A DNA stretch of 64,000 nt, from positions 1,116,001 to 1,180,000 of the forward strand of contig NZ_LIPG01000002.1 of NCBI RefSeq assembly GCF_001905505.1. Reading direction: 5' to 3'. This document shows, in pieces, positions 9,548-18,644 of this stretch. The notes below the pieces were generated by a model that worked only from the letters and a program-made list of their open reading frames with translations, ran no database searches and had not been told where the DNA came from. The translations under genes were made by a program, and so were the position numbers. Each line of letters starts with the position of its first letter. Position 1 is the stretch's first letter. Source of the stretch: Streptomyces sp. CB02058. Lineage in GTDB: Bacteria; Actinomycetota; Actinomycetes; Streptomycetales; Streptomycetaceae.

Positions 9548-11212
9548 TCAGCGCACCGGGGCGTCGGTCCTCTCGACCTTCTGGGTGCCGCTGAGCGTGC
9601 GGTAGGAGCGGACCCAGGAGGCCGTCGCGTTCCTGTCCGTCTTGTCGGACACCGCGTAGTAGTCCATCTGCGAGCGCTCGGCCGTCACATCGAGGACCCC
9701 GTAGCCGTGCGAGTCCATGTCGACCCACTTCACATGGCGGTTGGCGGCCTTGACCGCCGTCGCGGCGACCGCCGACACGGTCCCGGGCGCCACCCGCAGG
9801 ATGTCGTCCAGGTTGTCGGAGGTCACCGACGTCACCACGAACTCGGTGGCCGCCGACGCGGACAGCGGATACGTCGCGGCCTTCACCGGAACGTCGTTGG
9901 CCCACGCCATGTGGATGTCCCCTGTCAGGAACACGGTGTTGGTGACCGCACGGTCCCGCAGATGGGAGATGAGCTCCTTGCGGTCGTCCGTGTATCCGTC
10001 CCACTGGTCGACGTTGACCGCCAGGCCCCCGCCGGGCAGGCCCAGCAGCTCCGCTATCGGCCCCAGCAGATCGGCCGGGAGCGCGCCGAAGGCCACCGGC
10101 GAGATCATCACCGAGGTGCCCACCAGCTTCCAGGCGGCGTCCGATCCGGCCAGCCCGGCCTTCAGCCAGTCCAGCTGCGCCCGTCCGGTGATCGAGCGCT
10201 CCGGGTCGTCGACCTTTCCGCTGCCGATCGAGGCCTGTTCGGAGCGGAAGCTGCGCAGGTCGAGCAGGTGCAGCTCCGCCAGCCGGCCGAAGCTCAGGCG
10301 CCGGTAGACGGTCCCCGCGGTCGACGCCCTGACCGGCATCCACTCGAAGTACGCCTGCTTCGCCGCGGCCACCCGCGCGGCCCAGTCGCCCTCGGTGCCG
10401 GGGGTGTGGTTCTCGGCTCCCCCCGACCAGGCGTCGTTGGCGAACTCGTGGTCGTCCCAGATCGCGATCACCGGATGCGCGGCGTGCAGGGCCTGGAGGT
10501 CGGTGTCCGTCTTGTACGTGGCGTGCCGAAGGCGGTAGTCGGCGAGGGTGGTGATCTCGTGGAGCGGGGCATGGGGACGTACGACGGTGTCCTGGGTCGG
10601 GTAGCTGCCGGAGGCGTACTCGTAGATGTAGTCGCCCAGGTGCAGCACGGCGTCGAGATCGGCACGGGCCGCGAGATGGCGGTACGGGGAGAACCAGCCG
10701 GCCTCCCAGTTGGCGCAGGACACCACGCCGAACCTGATCCCGGGGACGGCCTCCCCGGCGGCGGGTGCCGTGCGGGTGCGTCCGACGGGGGAGGGGACGC
10801 CCTGGCCGCCCTCCGTCCCGCCGGGTGCCGCCGCGAAGCGGAACCAGTACGTCGTGGCCGGGCGCAGCCCCCGCACGTCGACCTTGACGGTGTGGTCGGC
10901 CTCGGCCCGTGCGACGGCCGTGCCCCGGGCCGCGACCCGGGTGAAGGCCTTGTCCTCGGCCACCTCCCAGACCACCCCTGCCGGGGCGCCGAGGCCCGAG
11001 CCGGGCACGGCGTCCGGGGTGGGGGTGACGCGGGTCCACAGGAGGATGCCGTCGGGCAGCGGGTCGCCGGACGCGACGCCGTGCAGGAAGGCCGGGCCGT
11101 CGGCGGCACGGGCGCTGGTGGCGGCGAGCACCGGGGCGGCGACCGCGGTGGCGGCGGCGGCCTTCACGACGGTGCGGCGGGTGGGTGCGGCGGAGAGTTG
11201 TCGTCTGGTCAC
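9548..11212 (-). CDS. phoD: Alkaline phosphatase D (PhoD), Tat-exported
   Basis: A 554-residue secreted phosphodiesterase/phosphomonoesterase that releases phosphate from organic compounds and teichoic acids. The N-terminus carries a twin-arginine signal, TRRTVVKAA at about 11-19, with a hydrophobic core and an ATSARA cleavage region. A fibronectin-like PhoD N-terminal domain ([10 protein letters not shown]) follows, then the metallophosphatase core with [28 protein letters not shown] and LTGDIHMAW, which supply the Ca/Fe ligands. The start is GTG, overlapping no other gene. In Streptomyces PhoD belongs to the PhoP regulon; a weak GTTCGCC repeat lies just upstream, but the terminator of the preceding gene overlaps it. 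Confidence 0.95.
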   Translation of the reverse strand: MTRRQLSAAPTRRTVVKAAAATAVAAPVLAATSARAADGPAFLHGVASGDPLPDGILLWTRVTPTPDAVPGSGLGAPAGVVWEVAEDKAFTRVAARGTAVARAEADHTVKVDVRGLRPATTYWFRFAAAPGGTEGGQGVPSPVGRTRTAPAAGEAVPGIRFGVVSCANWEAGWFSPYRHLAARADLDAVLHLGDYIYEYASGSYPTQDTVVRPHAPLHEITTLADYRLRHATYKTDTDLQALHAAHPVIAIWDDHEFANDAWSGGAENHTPGTEGDWAARVAAAKQAYFEWMPVRASTAGTVYRRLSFGRLAELHLLDLRSFRSEQASIGSGKVDDPERSITGRAQLDWLKAGLAGSDAAWKLVGTSVMISPVAFGALPADLLGPIAELLGLPGGGLAVNVDQWDGYTDDRKELISHLRDRAVTNTVFLTGDIHMAWANDVPVKAATYPLSASAATEFVVTSVTSDNLDDILRVAPGTVSAVAATAVKAANRHVKWVDMDSHGYGVLDVTAERSQMDYYAVSDKTDRNATASWVRSYRTLSGTQKVERTDAPVR

Positions 11213-11241
11213 GGGCGATCACCCTACTGGCGGGTAAAGCG

Positions 11242-11278
11242 AACAGGCGGGCGAACCAAGGAAGTTCGCCCGCCTGTT
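11242..11278 (-). terminator. Hairpin between the DsbA-like gene and phoD
   Basis: Perfect 15-base inverted repeat (11242-11256 and 11264-11278) with a 7-base loop, 103 bases past the stop of the upstream gene and only 30 bases before the phoD start. Confidence 0.8.
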
Positions 11279-11380
11279 GGCCGGATGTCGCCAGGAGTTG
11301 CGCCTGTCGTCCTTGTCGGGCCGTGAGTTCTCCTGCATGCCGGGCACGCGGGTACGGCCCATCAGGTGGGCGGGCGTGTG

Positions 11381-12196
11381 TCAGCCCTTCAGCGCCTTGG
11401 TGATCGCCGTGTTGAAGTCCGCGACCGTCATCGGGGCGTTCTCGCTGCCCTCGGCGGTGAGCGTCTTGCCGTCCATCTTGAGGGTCGGAGTGCCCTGCAC
11501 CCCGCTCTTGTCGAACGTCTCGGACATCTTCATCGCCCAGGCGTCGTACGTGCCGTCCTCGACGTCCTTCTGGAACGCCTTGTTGCCCTTCAGCGCGTCC
11601 ACGGAGTCCGCCACGTCGAGCAGATAGCTGTCCTTGGCGAACTTGTCGTTCGTCTCCTCGGGGTGGTACTTCGCGGAGTACAGCGCGGTCTTGTACTCCA
11701 GGAAGGCGTCCGGGCTCACGTTCAGCGCCGCGCCCAGCGCGCTGAGGGCGTTCTTCGAGCCCTCGCCGCTGTCCGAGTTGTCGATGAAGGTCGCGCCCAC
11801 GTACTTGATCTTGTACTTGCCGGCGTCGACGTCCTTGGCCACCGTCTCGCCGACCGTCTGCTCGAACGTGGCGCAGATCGGGCAGCGCGAGTCCTCGTAC
11901 AGCTCCAGGGTCTTCTTGGCGCTGGACTCGCCGATCACGACGGTCGTGCCGTCGTCGCCCGAGGTGTTCTTGGGGGCGGTGATGTTCTTCGCGTCCGCCG
12001 CGGCCTCCCAGGCGGAGGGCTTGTTCAGCTGCATCACGCCGTAGCTGACGCCTCCGGCGATCGCCAGCACGGCGACGACCGAGACGCCGACGACGATCTG
12101 CTTGCGTGCCTTGTCCTTCTTGGCCTGGCGCTCGCGCTCCACGCGCAGCCGCTCACGGGCGGCGGACTTGTTGGCCTGGCTGTTGCGCTTGCTCAT
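11381..12196 (-). CDS. Membrane-anchored DsbA-like thiol-disulfide oxidoreductase
   Basis: A 271-residue protein with a highly charged cytoplasmic N-terminus, one transmembrane segment at about 33-55, and an extracytoplasmic thioredoxin-fold domain of the DsbA family with the active site CPIC at 105-108 and cis-Pro in QGTPTL. It likely forms or isomerises disulfides in exported proteins. The upstream in-frame ORF to 12514 is not used: the protein start MSKRNSQANKS matches the family and GGAG lies just upstream of its ATG. The next gene upstream on this strand, the membrane protein, ends 44 bases away. Confidence 0.9.
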   Translation of the reverse strand: MSKRNSQANKSAARERLRVERERQAKKDKARKQIVVGVSVVAVLAIAGGVSYGVMQLNKPSAWEAAADAKNITAPKNTSGDDGTTVVIGESSAKKTLELYEDSRCPICATFEQTVGETVAKDVDAGKYKIKYVGATFIDNSDSGEGSKNALSALGAALNVSPDAFLEYKTALYSAKYHPEETNDKFAKDSYLLDVADSVDALKGNKAFQKDVEDGTYDAWAMKMSETFDKSGVQGTPTLKMDGKTLTAEGSENAPMTVADFNTAITKALKG

Positions 12197-12240
12197 GGGG
12201 GTGCTCCGTAACGGGTTCAGGGGGGTTTCGTACCGCGTAC

Positions 12241-12981
12241 TCAGACAGAGGTGCAGACCGAGCGCGGTGGGCCCCTGCGGCCCACGGAGTGCACGAGGAG
12301 GCGGGCCGGGGCGAGCGGGTGCGGCCGTCCCGCGCCGCGGGCCCCGCCCGGCGTCCGCCGGAGGGGCGCCCCCGCCACGGCGAAGGCGGTGAGCAGCGGC
12401 CGGAACGCCAGGGCGGCGGCCGCGACCAGCAGCCCCGCGAGCGCCGACTCGCCCCGCCGCAGCCAGGCGGCGGCGAGCAGGCCCACGGTCACGTGCGCGG
12501 CCAGCAGCAGCCACGGCACGGCCGGTCCGGGCGAGGCCAGCAGGGCGGCGGCGTGGTCGCCCGTGGCGGTCACTCCGGCCAGCGGCGTGCCGACCGCGGC
12601 CACGCCGGAGAGCCGGTCGGACGCACCGGCCTCGCCACCGCAGAGCACATCGACGCCCACCGAGCGCAGCGGGCCCGCGATCGGCCCGCCCGCCGCCCCG
12701 TAACAGAGGTGCTGGCCGGTGGTGAACACGGTGTCGGCCGCCAGCTCCAGCGGAACCAGCAGTCCGGCGATCGCCCCGAAGCCGCGCTCCCGGCCCGCCA
12801 GCGCGAACGCCACGGCGAAGACGACGCCGGCCAGCAGCGCGATCGCCGTCAGCGGCAGCGGGACCCGGGAGAGCAGCACATGGGACGCGGAGGAGAGCGT
12901 GACGACGAGCGCGGTGAACAGCGCCGCGCGTACCGCTCTGATCTGCGTCCCTGATACGTCCATCGCCGGAGAGTGTGTCAT
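12241..12981 (-). CDS. Integral membrane protein of unknown function
   Basis: A 246-residue, Ala/Leu/Gly-rich protein with five or six hydrophobic segments and a basic C-terminus. There is a short Cys-containing loop (VDVLCGGEAG) after the third segment. I do not recognise the family; similar unannotated membrane proteins are found beside this DsbA-like gene in Streptomyces. An in-frame ATG six codons later (12963) is an alternative start. Confidence 0.75.
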   Translation of the reverse strand: MTHSPAMDVSGTQIRAVRAALFTALVVTLSSASHVLLSRVPLPLTAIALLAGVVFAVAFALAGRERGFGAIAGLLVPLELAADTVFTTGQHLCYGAAGGPIAGPLRSVGVDVLCGGEAGASDRLSGVAAVGTPLAGVTATGDHAAALLASPGPAVPWLLLAAHVTVGLLAAAWLRRGESALAGLLVAAAALAFRPLLTAFAVAGAPLRRTPGGARGAGRPHPLAPARLLVHSVGRRGPPRSVCTSV

Positions 12982-13020
12982 GCGTACCTGTAAGCGGTCC
13001 CTAAGGAAGCGCGCGGGCCC

Positions 13021-14346
13021 CTACAGACCGGGGATGCGGCCGTTGCGGAAGAGGTCCACGAAGATCTGGTGGTCGCGGCGGGCGCGGGCACCGTAGCTGT
13101 GGGCGAAGTCGACCAGCAGGTCGCCGAAGCCCTCCTCGTCGGCCGCGATGGCGGCGTCGATCGCGCGCTCGGTTGAGAACGGCACCAGCGAGTGCCCGCT
13201 CTCGTCGTCCGCGGCCGAGTGCATCGTCGCCGTCGCCCGGCCGAGGTCGGCGACGACCGCCGCGAACTCCTCCGGCTCGTCGATGTCGGACCAGTCGAGG
13301 TCGACCGCGTACGGGGAGACCTCGGCGACCAGCTGCCCGGACCCGTCCAGCTCGGTCCAGCCCAGCCACGGGTCGGCGTGCGCCTGGAGCGCGCGCTGCG
13401 AGATCACCGTGCGGTGCCCCTCGTGCTGGAAGTAGTCCCGCACCGAGGCGTCGGTCACGTGCCGGGAGACGGCGGGGGTCTGCGCCTGCTTGAGATAGAT
13501 CACGACATCGTTCTCCAGGGCGTCGCTGTTGCCCTCCAGAAGGATGTTGTACGAGGGCAGGCCCGCCGACCCGATGCCGATGCCCCGGCGGCCGACGACG
13601 TCCTTCACGCGGTACGAGTCGGGCCGGGCCAGGCTCGCCTCTGGCAGCGTCTCCAGATAGCCGTCGAAGGCGGCGAGCACCTTGTAGCGCGTGGCGGCGT
13701 CCAGGTCGATCGCGCCGCCGCCCGCGGCGAAGCGGCGCTCGAAGTCCCGGATCTCCGTCATCGAGTCCAGCAGCCCGAACCGGGTCAGGGCCCGGGCGTC
13801 GCGCAGCGCGCCGAGCAGCGGGCCGTCGGCGGTGTCCAGGGTGAAGGGCGGCACCTCGTCGTTCTTCGCGCCGGTCGCCAGGGCGTGGATCCGCTCCCGG
13901 TACGCGGCGGCGTAGACCCGGACGAGCTCGGTGATCTGGTCGTCGCTCAGGGCCTTGGCGTAACCGATCAGGGCCACCGAGGCGGCGAAGCGCTGGAGGT
14001 CCCAGGTGAACGGGCCCACATAGGCCTCGTCGAAGTCGTTGACGTTGAACACGAGCCGGCCGTTGGCGTCCATGTACGTGCCGAAGTTCTCGGCGTGTAG
14101 ATCGCCGTGGATCCACACCCGGCTCGTCCGCTCGTCGAGATAGGCGCCACTGTGCTGCTCGCGGTCGAGGTCGGCGTAGAAGAGGCCGGCCGAGCCCCGG
14201 TAGAACGCGAAGGCCGAGCCCGCCATCTTGCGGAACTTGACCCGGAACGCTGCGGGGTCGGCAGCCAGGAGCTGCCCGAAAGCGGTGTCGAAAACGGCGA
14301 GAATCTGCTCCCCGCGCTGCTCTGCGCCGGTGTGCGTGTCCGACAT
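13021..14346 (-). CDS. DUF2252 family protein
   Basis: A 441-residue cytoplasmic protein. The patterns HGDLHAENFG (about 100-109) and NDFDEAYVGP (about 122-131) are the DUF2252 signature and resemble the catalytic and metal-binding loops of aminoglycoside-phosphotransferase-like kinases. The substrate is unknown. GGAGG sits ten bases before the ATG. The gene is divergent from dnaE; about 220 bases separate the two starts. It ends 40 bases before the membrane protein gene and may share its transcript. Confidence 0.88.
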   Translation of the reverse strand: MSDTHTGAEQRGEQILAVFDTAFGQLLAADPAAFRVKFRKMAGSAFAFYRGSAGLFYADLDREQHSGAYLDERTSRVWIHGDLHAENFGTYMDANGRLVFNVNDFDEAYVGPFTWDLQRFAASVALIGYAKALSDDQITELVRVYAAAYRERIHALATGAKNDEVPPFTLDTADGPLLGALRDARALTRFGLLDSMTEIRDFERRFAAGGGAIDLDAATRYKVLAAFDGYLETLPEASLARPDSYRVKDVVGRRGIGIGSAGLPSYNILLEGNSDALENDVVIYLKQAQTPAVSRHVTDASVRDYFQHEGHRTVISQRALQAHADPWLGWTELDGSGQLVAEVSPYAVDLDWSDIDEPEEFAAVVADLGRATATMHSAADDESGHSLVPFSTERAIDAAIAADEEGFGDLLVDFAHSYGARARRDHQIFVDLFRNGRIPGL

Positions 14347-14456
14347 CGCTGGGTGCCTCCTGGTACATGGCGTTCATGACAAAAGGGACGGGCGTCCCTC
14401 GTCTTCCAACGCGCGACCGTACCCCGGAGTGCCCGACGTCCGTCACCTCGGAGACG

Positions 14457-14462
14457 TAGACT
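14457..14462 (+). promoter_or_regulatory. Possible -10 element of dnaE
   Basis: TAGACT, a good Streptomyces -10 hexamer, about 105 bases upstream of the dnaE start. The -35 region is not recognisable. Confidence 0.3.
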
Positions 14463-14566
14463 TCCACGTCGTCCCCCCGAGCCGTCATCTCCCGTCCGTC
14501 GCCCGATCACCCCCCTCAGCGAGGCGCTCCGCGCCGCCCTGAAGACCTATCCGGAGGCACAGCGCC

Positions 14567-17500
14567 GTGAGCAAGCCGCCCTTCACGCACCTGCACGTCC
14601 ACACCCAGTACTCGCTGCTGGACGGTGCCGCGCGGCTCAAGGACATGTTCGAGGCGTGCAACGAGATGGGGATGTCGCACATCGCCATGACCGACCACGG
14701 CAACCTCCACGGGGCGTACGACTTCTTCCACTCGGCGAAGAAGGCAGGGGTGACGCCGATCATCGGGATCGAGGCGTACGTCGCCCCCGAGTCGCGCAAG
14801 CACAAGCGCAAGATCCAGTGGGGCCAGCCGCACCAGAAGCGGGACGACGTCTCGGGTTCCGGTGGTTACACCCACAAGACGATCTGGGCGGCGAACAGCA
14901 CCGGGCTGCACAACCTCTTCAAGCTGTCCTCGGACGCGTACGCCGAGGGCTGGCTGCAGAAGTGGCCGCGCATGGACAAGGAGACCATCTCCCAGTGGTC
15001 CGAGGGTCTGATCGCCTCCACCGGGTGCCCCTCCGGCGAGGTGCAGACCCGGCTGCGGCTCGGGCAGTTCGACGAGGCGGTCCAGGCCGCGTCCGACTAC
15101 AAGGACATCTTCGGCGAGGGCAGGTACTTCCTGGAGCTGATGGACCACGGCATCGAGATCGAGCGCCGGGTCCGCGACGGGCTCCTGGAGATCGGCCGGA
15201 AGCTGGACATCCCGCCGCTCGTGACGAACGACTCGCACTACACCTACGCCAACGAGGCGACCGCGCACGACGCCCTGCTCTGCATCCAGACCGGCAAGAA
15301 CCTCTCCGACCCGGACCGCTTCCGCTTCGACGGCACGGGCTACTACCTGAAGACGACGGAGGAGATGTACGGCGTCGACTCCTCCGACGCCTGGCAGGAG
15401 GGCTGCGCCAACACCCTCCTGGTCGCGCAGCAGATCGACACCGCGGGCATGTTCGAGAAGCGCGACCTCATGCCGAAGTTCGAGATCCCGGACGGCTTCA
15501 CCGAGGTCACCTGGTTCCAGGAGGAGGTCCGGGTCGGCATGGGCCGCCGCTATCCCGGCGGCGTCCCCGAGGACCGGCAGAAGCAGGCCGAGTACGAGAT
15601 GGACATCATCATCCAGATGGGGTTCCCGGGGTACTTCCTCGTCGTCGCCGACTTCATCATGTGGGCCAAGAACAACGGCATCGCGGTGGGACCCGGCCGA
15701 GGCTCGGCCGCCGGCTCCATCGTCGCGTACGCCATGGGCATCACCGACCTCGACCCGATCACCCACGGGCTGATCTTCGAGCGCTTCCTCAACCCCGAGC
15801 GCGTCTCCATGCCCGATGTCGACATCGACTTCGACGAGCGCAGGCGCGTCGAGGTGATCCGGTACGTCACCGAGAAGTACGGCGCCGACAAGGTCGCCAT
15901 GATCGGCACCTACGGCAAGATCAAGGCCAAGAACGCGATCAAGGACTCCGCGCGCGTCCTGGGCTACCCGTACGCGATGGGCGACCGCCTCACCAAGGCC
16001 ATGCCCGCCGACGTCCTCGGCAAGGGCATCGACCTCAACGGCATCACCGACCCGAAGCACCCGCGCTACAGCGAGGCGGGCGAGATCCGGGGGATGTACG
16101 AGAACGAGCCGGACGTCCAGAAGGTGATCGACACCGCGAAGGGCGTGGAGGGCCTCGTCCGGCAGATGGGCGTGCACGCGGCCGGCGTGATCATGTCCAG
16201 CGAGCCGATCGTCGACCACGCGCCGATCTGGGTGCGGCACACCGACGGCGTGACGATCACACAGTGGGACTACCCCCAGTGCGAGTCGCTCGGCCTGCTC
16301 AAGATGGACTTCCTGGGTCTGCGCAACCTGACGATCATGGACGACGCCATCAAGATGGTGAAGGCCAACAAGGGCGTCGACCTGGAGATGCTCGCCCTGC
16401 CGCTGGACGACCCCAAGACGTACGAGCTGCTCTGCCGCGGTGACACGCTCGGCGTGTTCCAGTTCGACGGCGGCCCCATGCGCTCGCTCCTGCGCCAGAT
16501 GCAGCCCGACAACTTCGAGGACATCTCCGCCGTCTCGGCTCTCTACCGGCCGGGCCCGATGGGCATGAACTCGCACACGAACTACGCCGAGCGCAAGAAC
16601 GCCCGGCAGGAGATCACCCCGATCCACCCGGAGCTGGAGGAGCCGCTCAAGGAGACGCTGGGCCTGACCTACGGCCTCATCGTCTACCAGGAGCAGGTCC
16701 AGAAGGCCGCCCAGATCATCGCCGGGTACTCCCTCGGCGAGGCCGACATCCTGCGCCGCGTGATGGGCAAGAAGAAGCCCGAGGAGCTGGCGAAGAACTT
16801 CGTCCTCTTCCAGGCCGGCGCCAAGAAGAACGGCTATTCCGACCAGGCGATCCAGGCGCTCTGGGACGTCCTGGTGCCCTTCGCGGGCTACGCCTTCAAC
16901 AAGGCGCACTCGTCCGCGTACGGCCTGGTCACCTACTGGACGGCCTACCTCAAGGCGAACTACCCCGCCGAGTACATGGCGGCCCTGCTGACCTCCGTCA
17001 AGGACGACAAGGACAAGTCGGCGGTCTACCTCAACGAGTGCCGGCGCATGGGCATCAAGGTGCTCCCGCCGAACGTCAACGAGTCCGAGTCGAACTTCGC
17101 CGCCCAGGGCGACGACGTGATCCTCTTCGGCCTGACCGCCGTCCGCAACGTCGGGCAGAACGTCGTCGACTCGATCATCCGGTGCCGCAAGGCCAAGGGA
17201 AAGTACTCCACGTTCCCCGACTTCCTCGACAAGGTCGAAGCGGTCGTCTGCAACAAGCGCACCATCGAGTCGCTCATCAAGGCCGGTGCCTTCGACGAGA
17301 TGGGCCACACCCGCAAGGGGCTCGTCGCCCACCACGAACCGATGATCGACAACGTGGTCCAGGTCAAGCGCAAGGAGGCCGAGGGGCAGTTCGACCTCTT
17401 CGGCGGCATGGGCGACGAGGCGAGCGACGAGCCGGGCTTCGGTCTCGACGTGGAGTTCTCCGACATCGAGTGGGAGAAGTCCTATCTGCTCGCGCAGGAG

Positions 17501-18106
17501 CGCGAGATGCTCGGCCTGTACGTCTCCGACCACCCGCTCTTCGGGCTGGAGCACGTCCTGTCCGACAAGTCGGACGCCGCGATCTCCCAGCTCACCGGAG
17601 GTGAGCACTCCGACGGCGCGATCGTCACCGTCGGCGGCATCATCTCCGGCCTCCAGCGCAAGATGACCAAGCAGGGCAACGCCTGGGCCATCGCGACCGT
17701 CGAGGACCTCGCGGGCTCCATCGAATGCATGTTCTTCCCGGCGACCTACCAGCTGGTCTCCACCCAGCTCGTCGAGGACACGGTCGTCTTCGTCAAGGGA
17801 CGCCTCGACAAGCGCGAGGACGTGCCGCGCCTGGTCGCCATGGAGATGCAGGTCCCCGACATCTCCAACGCAGGGTCCAACGCGCCCGTCGTCCTGACCA
17901 TCCCCACGGTCAGGGTCACCCCGCCCATGGTCAGCAGGCTCGGTGAGGTGCTCAACAACCACCGGGGCGACACCGAGGTGCGCATCAGGCTCCAGGGCCC
18001 GCGCAAGACCACCGTGCTCCGGCTCGACCGGCACCGCGTCAAGCCCGACCCCGCCCTCTTCGGCGACCTGAAGGTGCTGCTCGGCCCGTCCTGCCTGGCC
18101 GGCTGA
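14567..18106 (+). CDS. dnaE: DNA polymerase III alpha subunit
   Basis: The 1179-residue replicative polymerase. The N-terminal PHP domain opens HLHVHTQYSLLDG with MTDHGNLHGAYDFF; the catalytic palm carries MPDVDIDFDERRR with Asp417 and Asp419. The fingers, tandem HhH and a C-terminal OB-fold (GGIISGLQRKMTKQG) follow. The length matches actinobacterial DnaE1, the essential replicase, rather than the mutagenic DnaE2. The GTG start has GGAGG 11 bases upstream. A strong hairpin follows the stop, so it is probably monocistronic. Confidence 0.97.
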   Translation: MSKPPFTHLHVHTQYSLLDGAARLKDMFEACNEMGMSHIAMTDHGNLHGAYDFFHSAKKAGVTPIIGIEAYVAPESRKHKRKIQWGQPHQKRDDVSGSGGYTHKTIWAANSTGLHNLFKLSSDAYAEGWLQKWPRMDKETISQWSEGLIASTGCPSGEVQTRLRLGQFDEAVQAASDYKDIFGEGRYFLELMDHGIEIERRVRDGLLEIGRKLDIPPLVTNDSHYTYANEATAHDALLCIQTGKNLSDPDRFRFDGTGYYLKTTEEMYGVDSSDAWQEGCANTLLVAQQIDTAGMFEKRDLMPKFEIPDGFTEVTWFQEEVRVGMGRRYPGGVPEDRQKQAEYEMDIIIQMGFPGYFLVVADFIMWAKNNGIAVGPGRGSAAGSIVAYAMGITDLDPITHGLIFERFLNPERVSMPDVDIDFDERRRVEVIRYVTEKYGADKVAMIGTYGKIKAKNAIKDSARVLGYPYAMGDRLTKAMPADVLGKGIDLNGITDPKHPRYSEAGEIRGMYENEPDVQKVIDTAKGVEGLVRQMGVHAAGVIMSSEPIVDHAPIWVRHTDGVTITQWDYPQCESLGLLKMDFLGLRNLTIMDDAIKMVKANKGVDLEMLALPLDDPKTYELLCRGDTLGVFQFDGGPMRSLLRQMQPDNFEDISAVSALYRPGPMGMNSHTNYAERKNARQEITPIHPELEEPLKETLGLTYGLIVYQEQVQKAAQIIAGYSLGEADILRRVMGKKKPEELAKNFVLFQAGAKKNGYSDQAIQALWDVLVPFAGYAFNKAHSSAYGLVTYWTAYLKANYPAEYMAALLTSVKDDKDKSAVYLNECRRMGIKVLPPNVNESESNFAAQGDDVILFGLTAVRNVGQNVVDSIIRCRKAKGKYSTFPDFLDKVEAVVCNKRTIESLIKAGAFDEMGHTRKGLVAHHEPMIDNVVQVKRKEAEGQFDLFGGMGDEASDEPGFGLDVEFSDIEWEKSYLLAQEREMLGLYVSDHPLFGLEHVLSDKSDAAISQLTGGEHSDGAIVTVGGIISGLQRKMTKQGNAWAIATVEDLAGSIECMFFPATYQLVSTQLVEDTVVFVKGRLDKREDVPRLVAMEMQVPDISNAGSNAPVVLTIPTVRVTPPMVSRLGEVLNNHRGDTEVRIRLQGPRKTTVLRLDRHRVKPDPALFGDLKVLLGPSCLAG

Positions 18107-18121
18107 CGGACCCTGGAACCG

Positions 18122-18160
18122 CGAGAGGGGCGCCCCGCCATCGGCGGGGCGCCCCTCTCG
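18122..18160. terminator. Strong bidirectional terminator after dnaE
   Basis: Perfect 18-base inverted repeat (18122-18139 and 18143-18160) with a 3-base loop, between the converging dnaE and small basic protein genes. Confidence 0.9.
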
Positions 18161-18181
18161 GCCTGTCGGCCCCGCGGGCCG

Positions 18182-18361
18182 TCAGTTGTGGCCGAAGCGC
18201 TTCTGGTGCTTGCGGGCGACATCGGACGGGCTGCCCTGCGCCTGGGACTGTGCCTGGGTCTGCGACTCGTAGGCCGTGGACTTGGCCTCCTCGGCGCCTC
18301 GCTCCGCGGCGGACGCGCGGTCGTGCTGACTGCCCTGCTTGCGATTCTTGTTCTTCGCCAT
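18182..18361 (-). CDS. Small basic hydrophilic protein of unknown function
   Basis: A 59-residue protein beginning MAKNKNRKQGSQHDRAS and ending KRFGHN, rich in Lys, Gln, Ser and Ala, with no hydrophobic segment; probably disordered. AGGAGGT lies nine bases before the ATG, one of the best ribosome binding sites in the window, which favours a real and well-expressed gene over a longer upstream extension. Similar small proteins are common in Streptomyces genomes without assigned function. Confidence 0.75.
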   Translation of the reverse strand: MAKNKNRKQGSQHDRASAAERGAEEAKSTAYESQTQAQSQAQGSPSDVARKHQKRFGHN

Positions 18362-18467
18362 GGTGCTACCTCCTGTGGGAGATCCGGGGGGTCCAGAACC
18401 GCTGTCAGACTCACATAACACCACAAAGGCCGCATGTTGGATCATTACCCAGTGTAGTAGGGGAGGT

Positions 18468-18618
18468 ATGATGCGCCGTTTTCCGGATCCGCCACGCCGA
18501 TGATCGAGTTCCGGACCTTAACGACCCTGCCGTCGGGCAGACTCGAAGGAAACCCTGAGTGAGCGAACCCCGGGCACCCCGGGTGAGCGTGCCCACCCCC
18601 CATGTCCGGGCCCGCTGA
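18468..18618 (+). other. Chain of three overlapping mini-ORFs upstream of the NYN-domain gene
   Basis: Three very short frames follow one another by 4-base overlaps: 18468-18503 (11 codons, AGGGGAGG directly before it), 18500-18562 (20 codons, ATGA junction) and 18559-18618 (19 codons, GTGA junction). The second contains a TTA leucine codon at 18518-18520, the rare codon read by the bldA tRNA. The chain ends 26 bases before the NYN gene start. Whether it is translated is unknown. Confidence 0.4.
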
Positions 18619-18644
18619 CTCCGCTCCCGATTTCCTGGAAGAGG

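Noticed and set aside
14516..18034. A 1172-residue open frame on the strand opposite dnaE
   Set aside because: It is a high-GC antisense shadow of dnaE; the translation is Val/Leu/Asp/Glu rich and has no domain.
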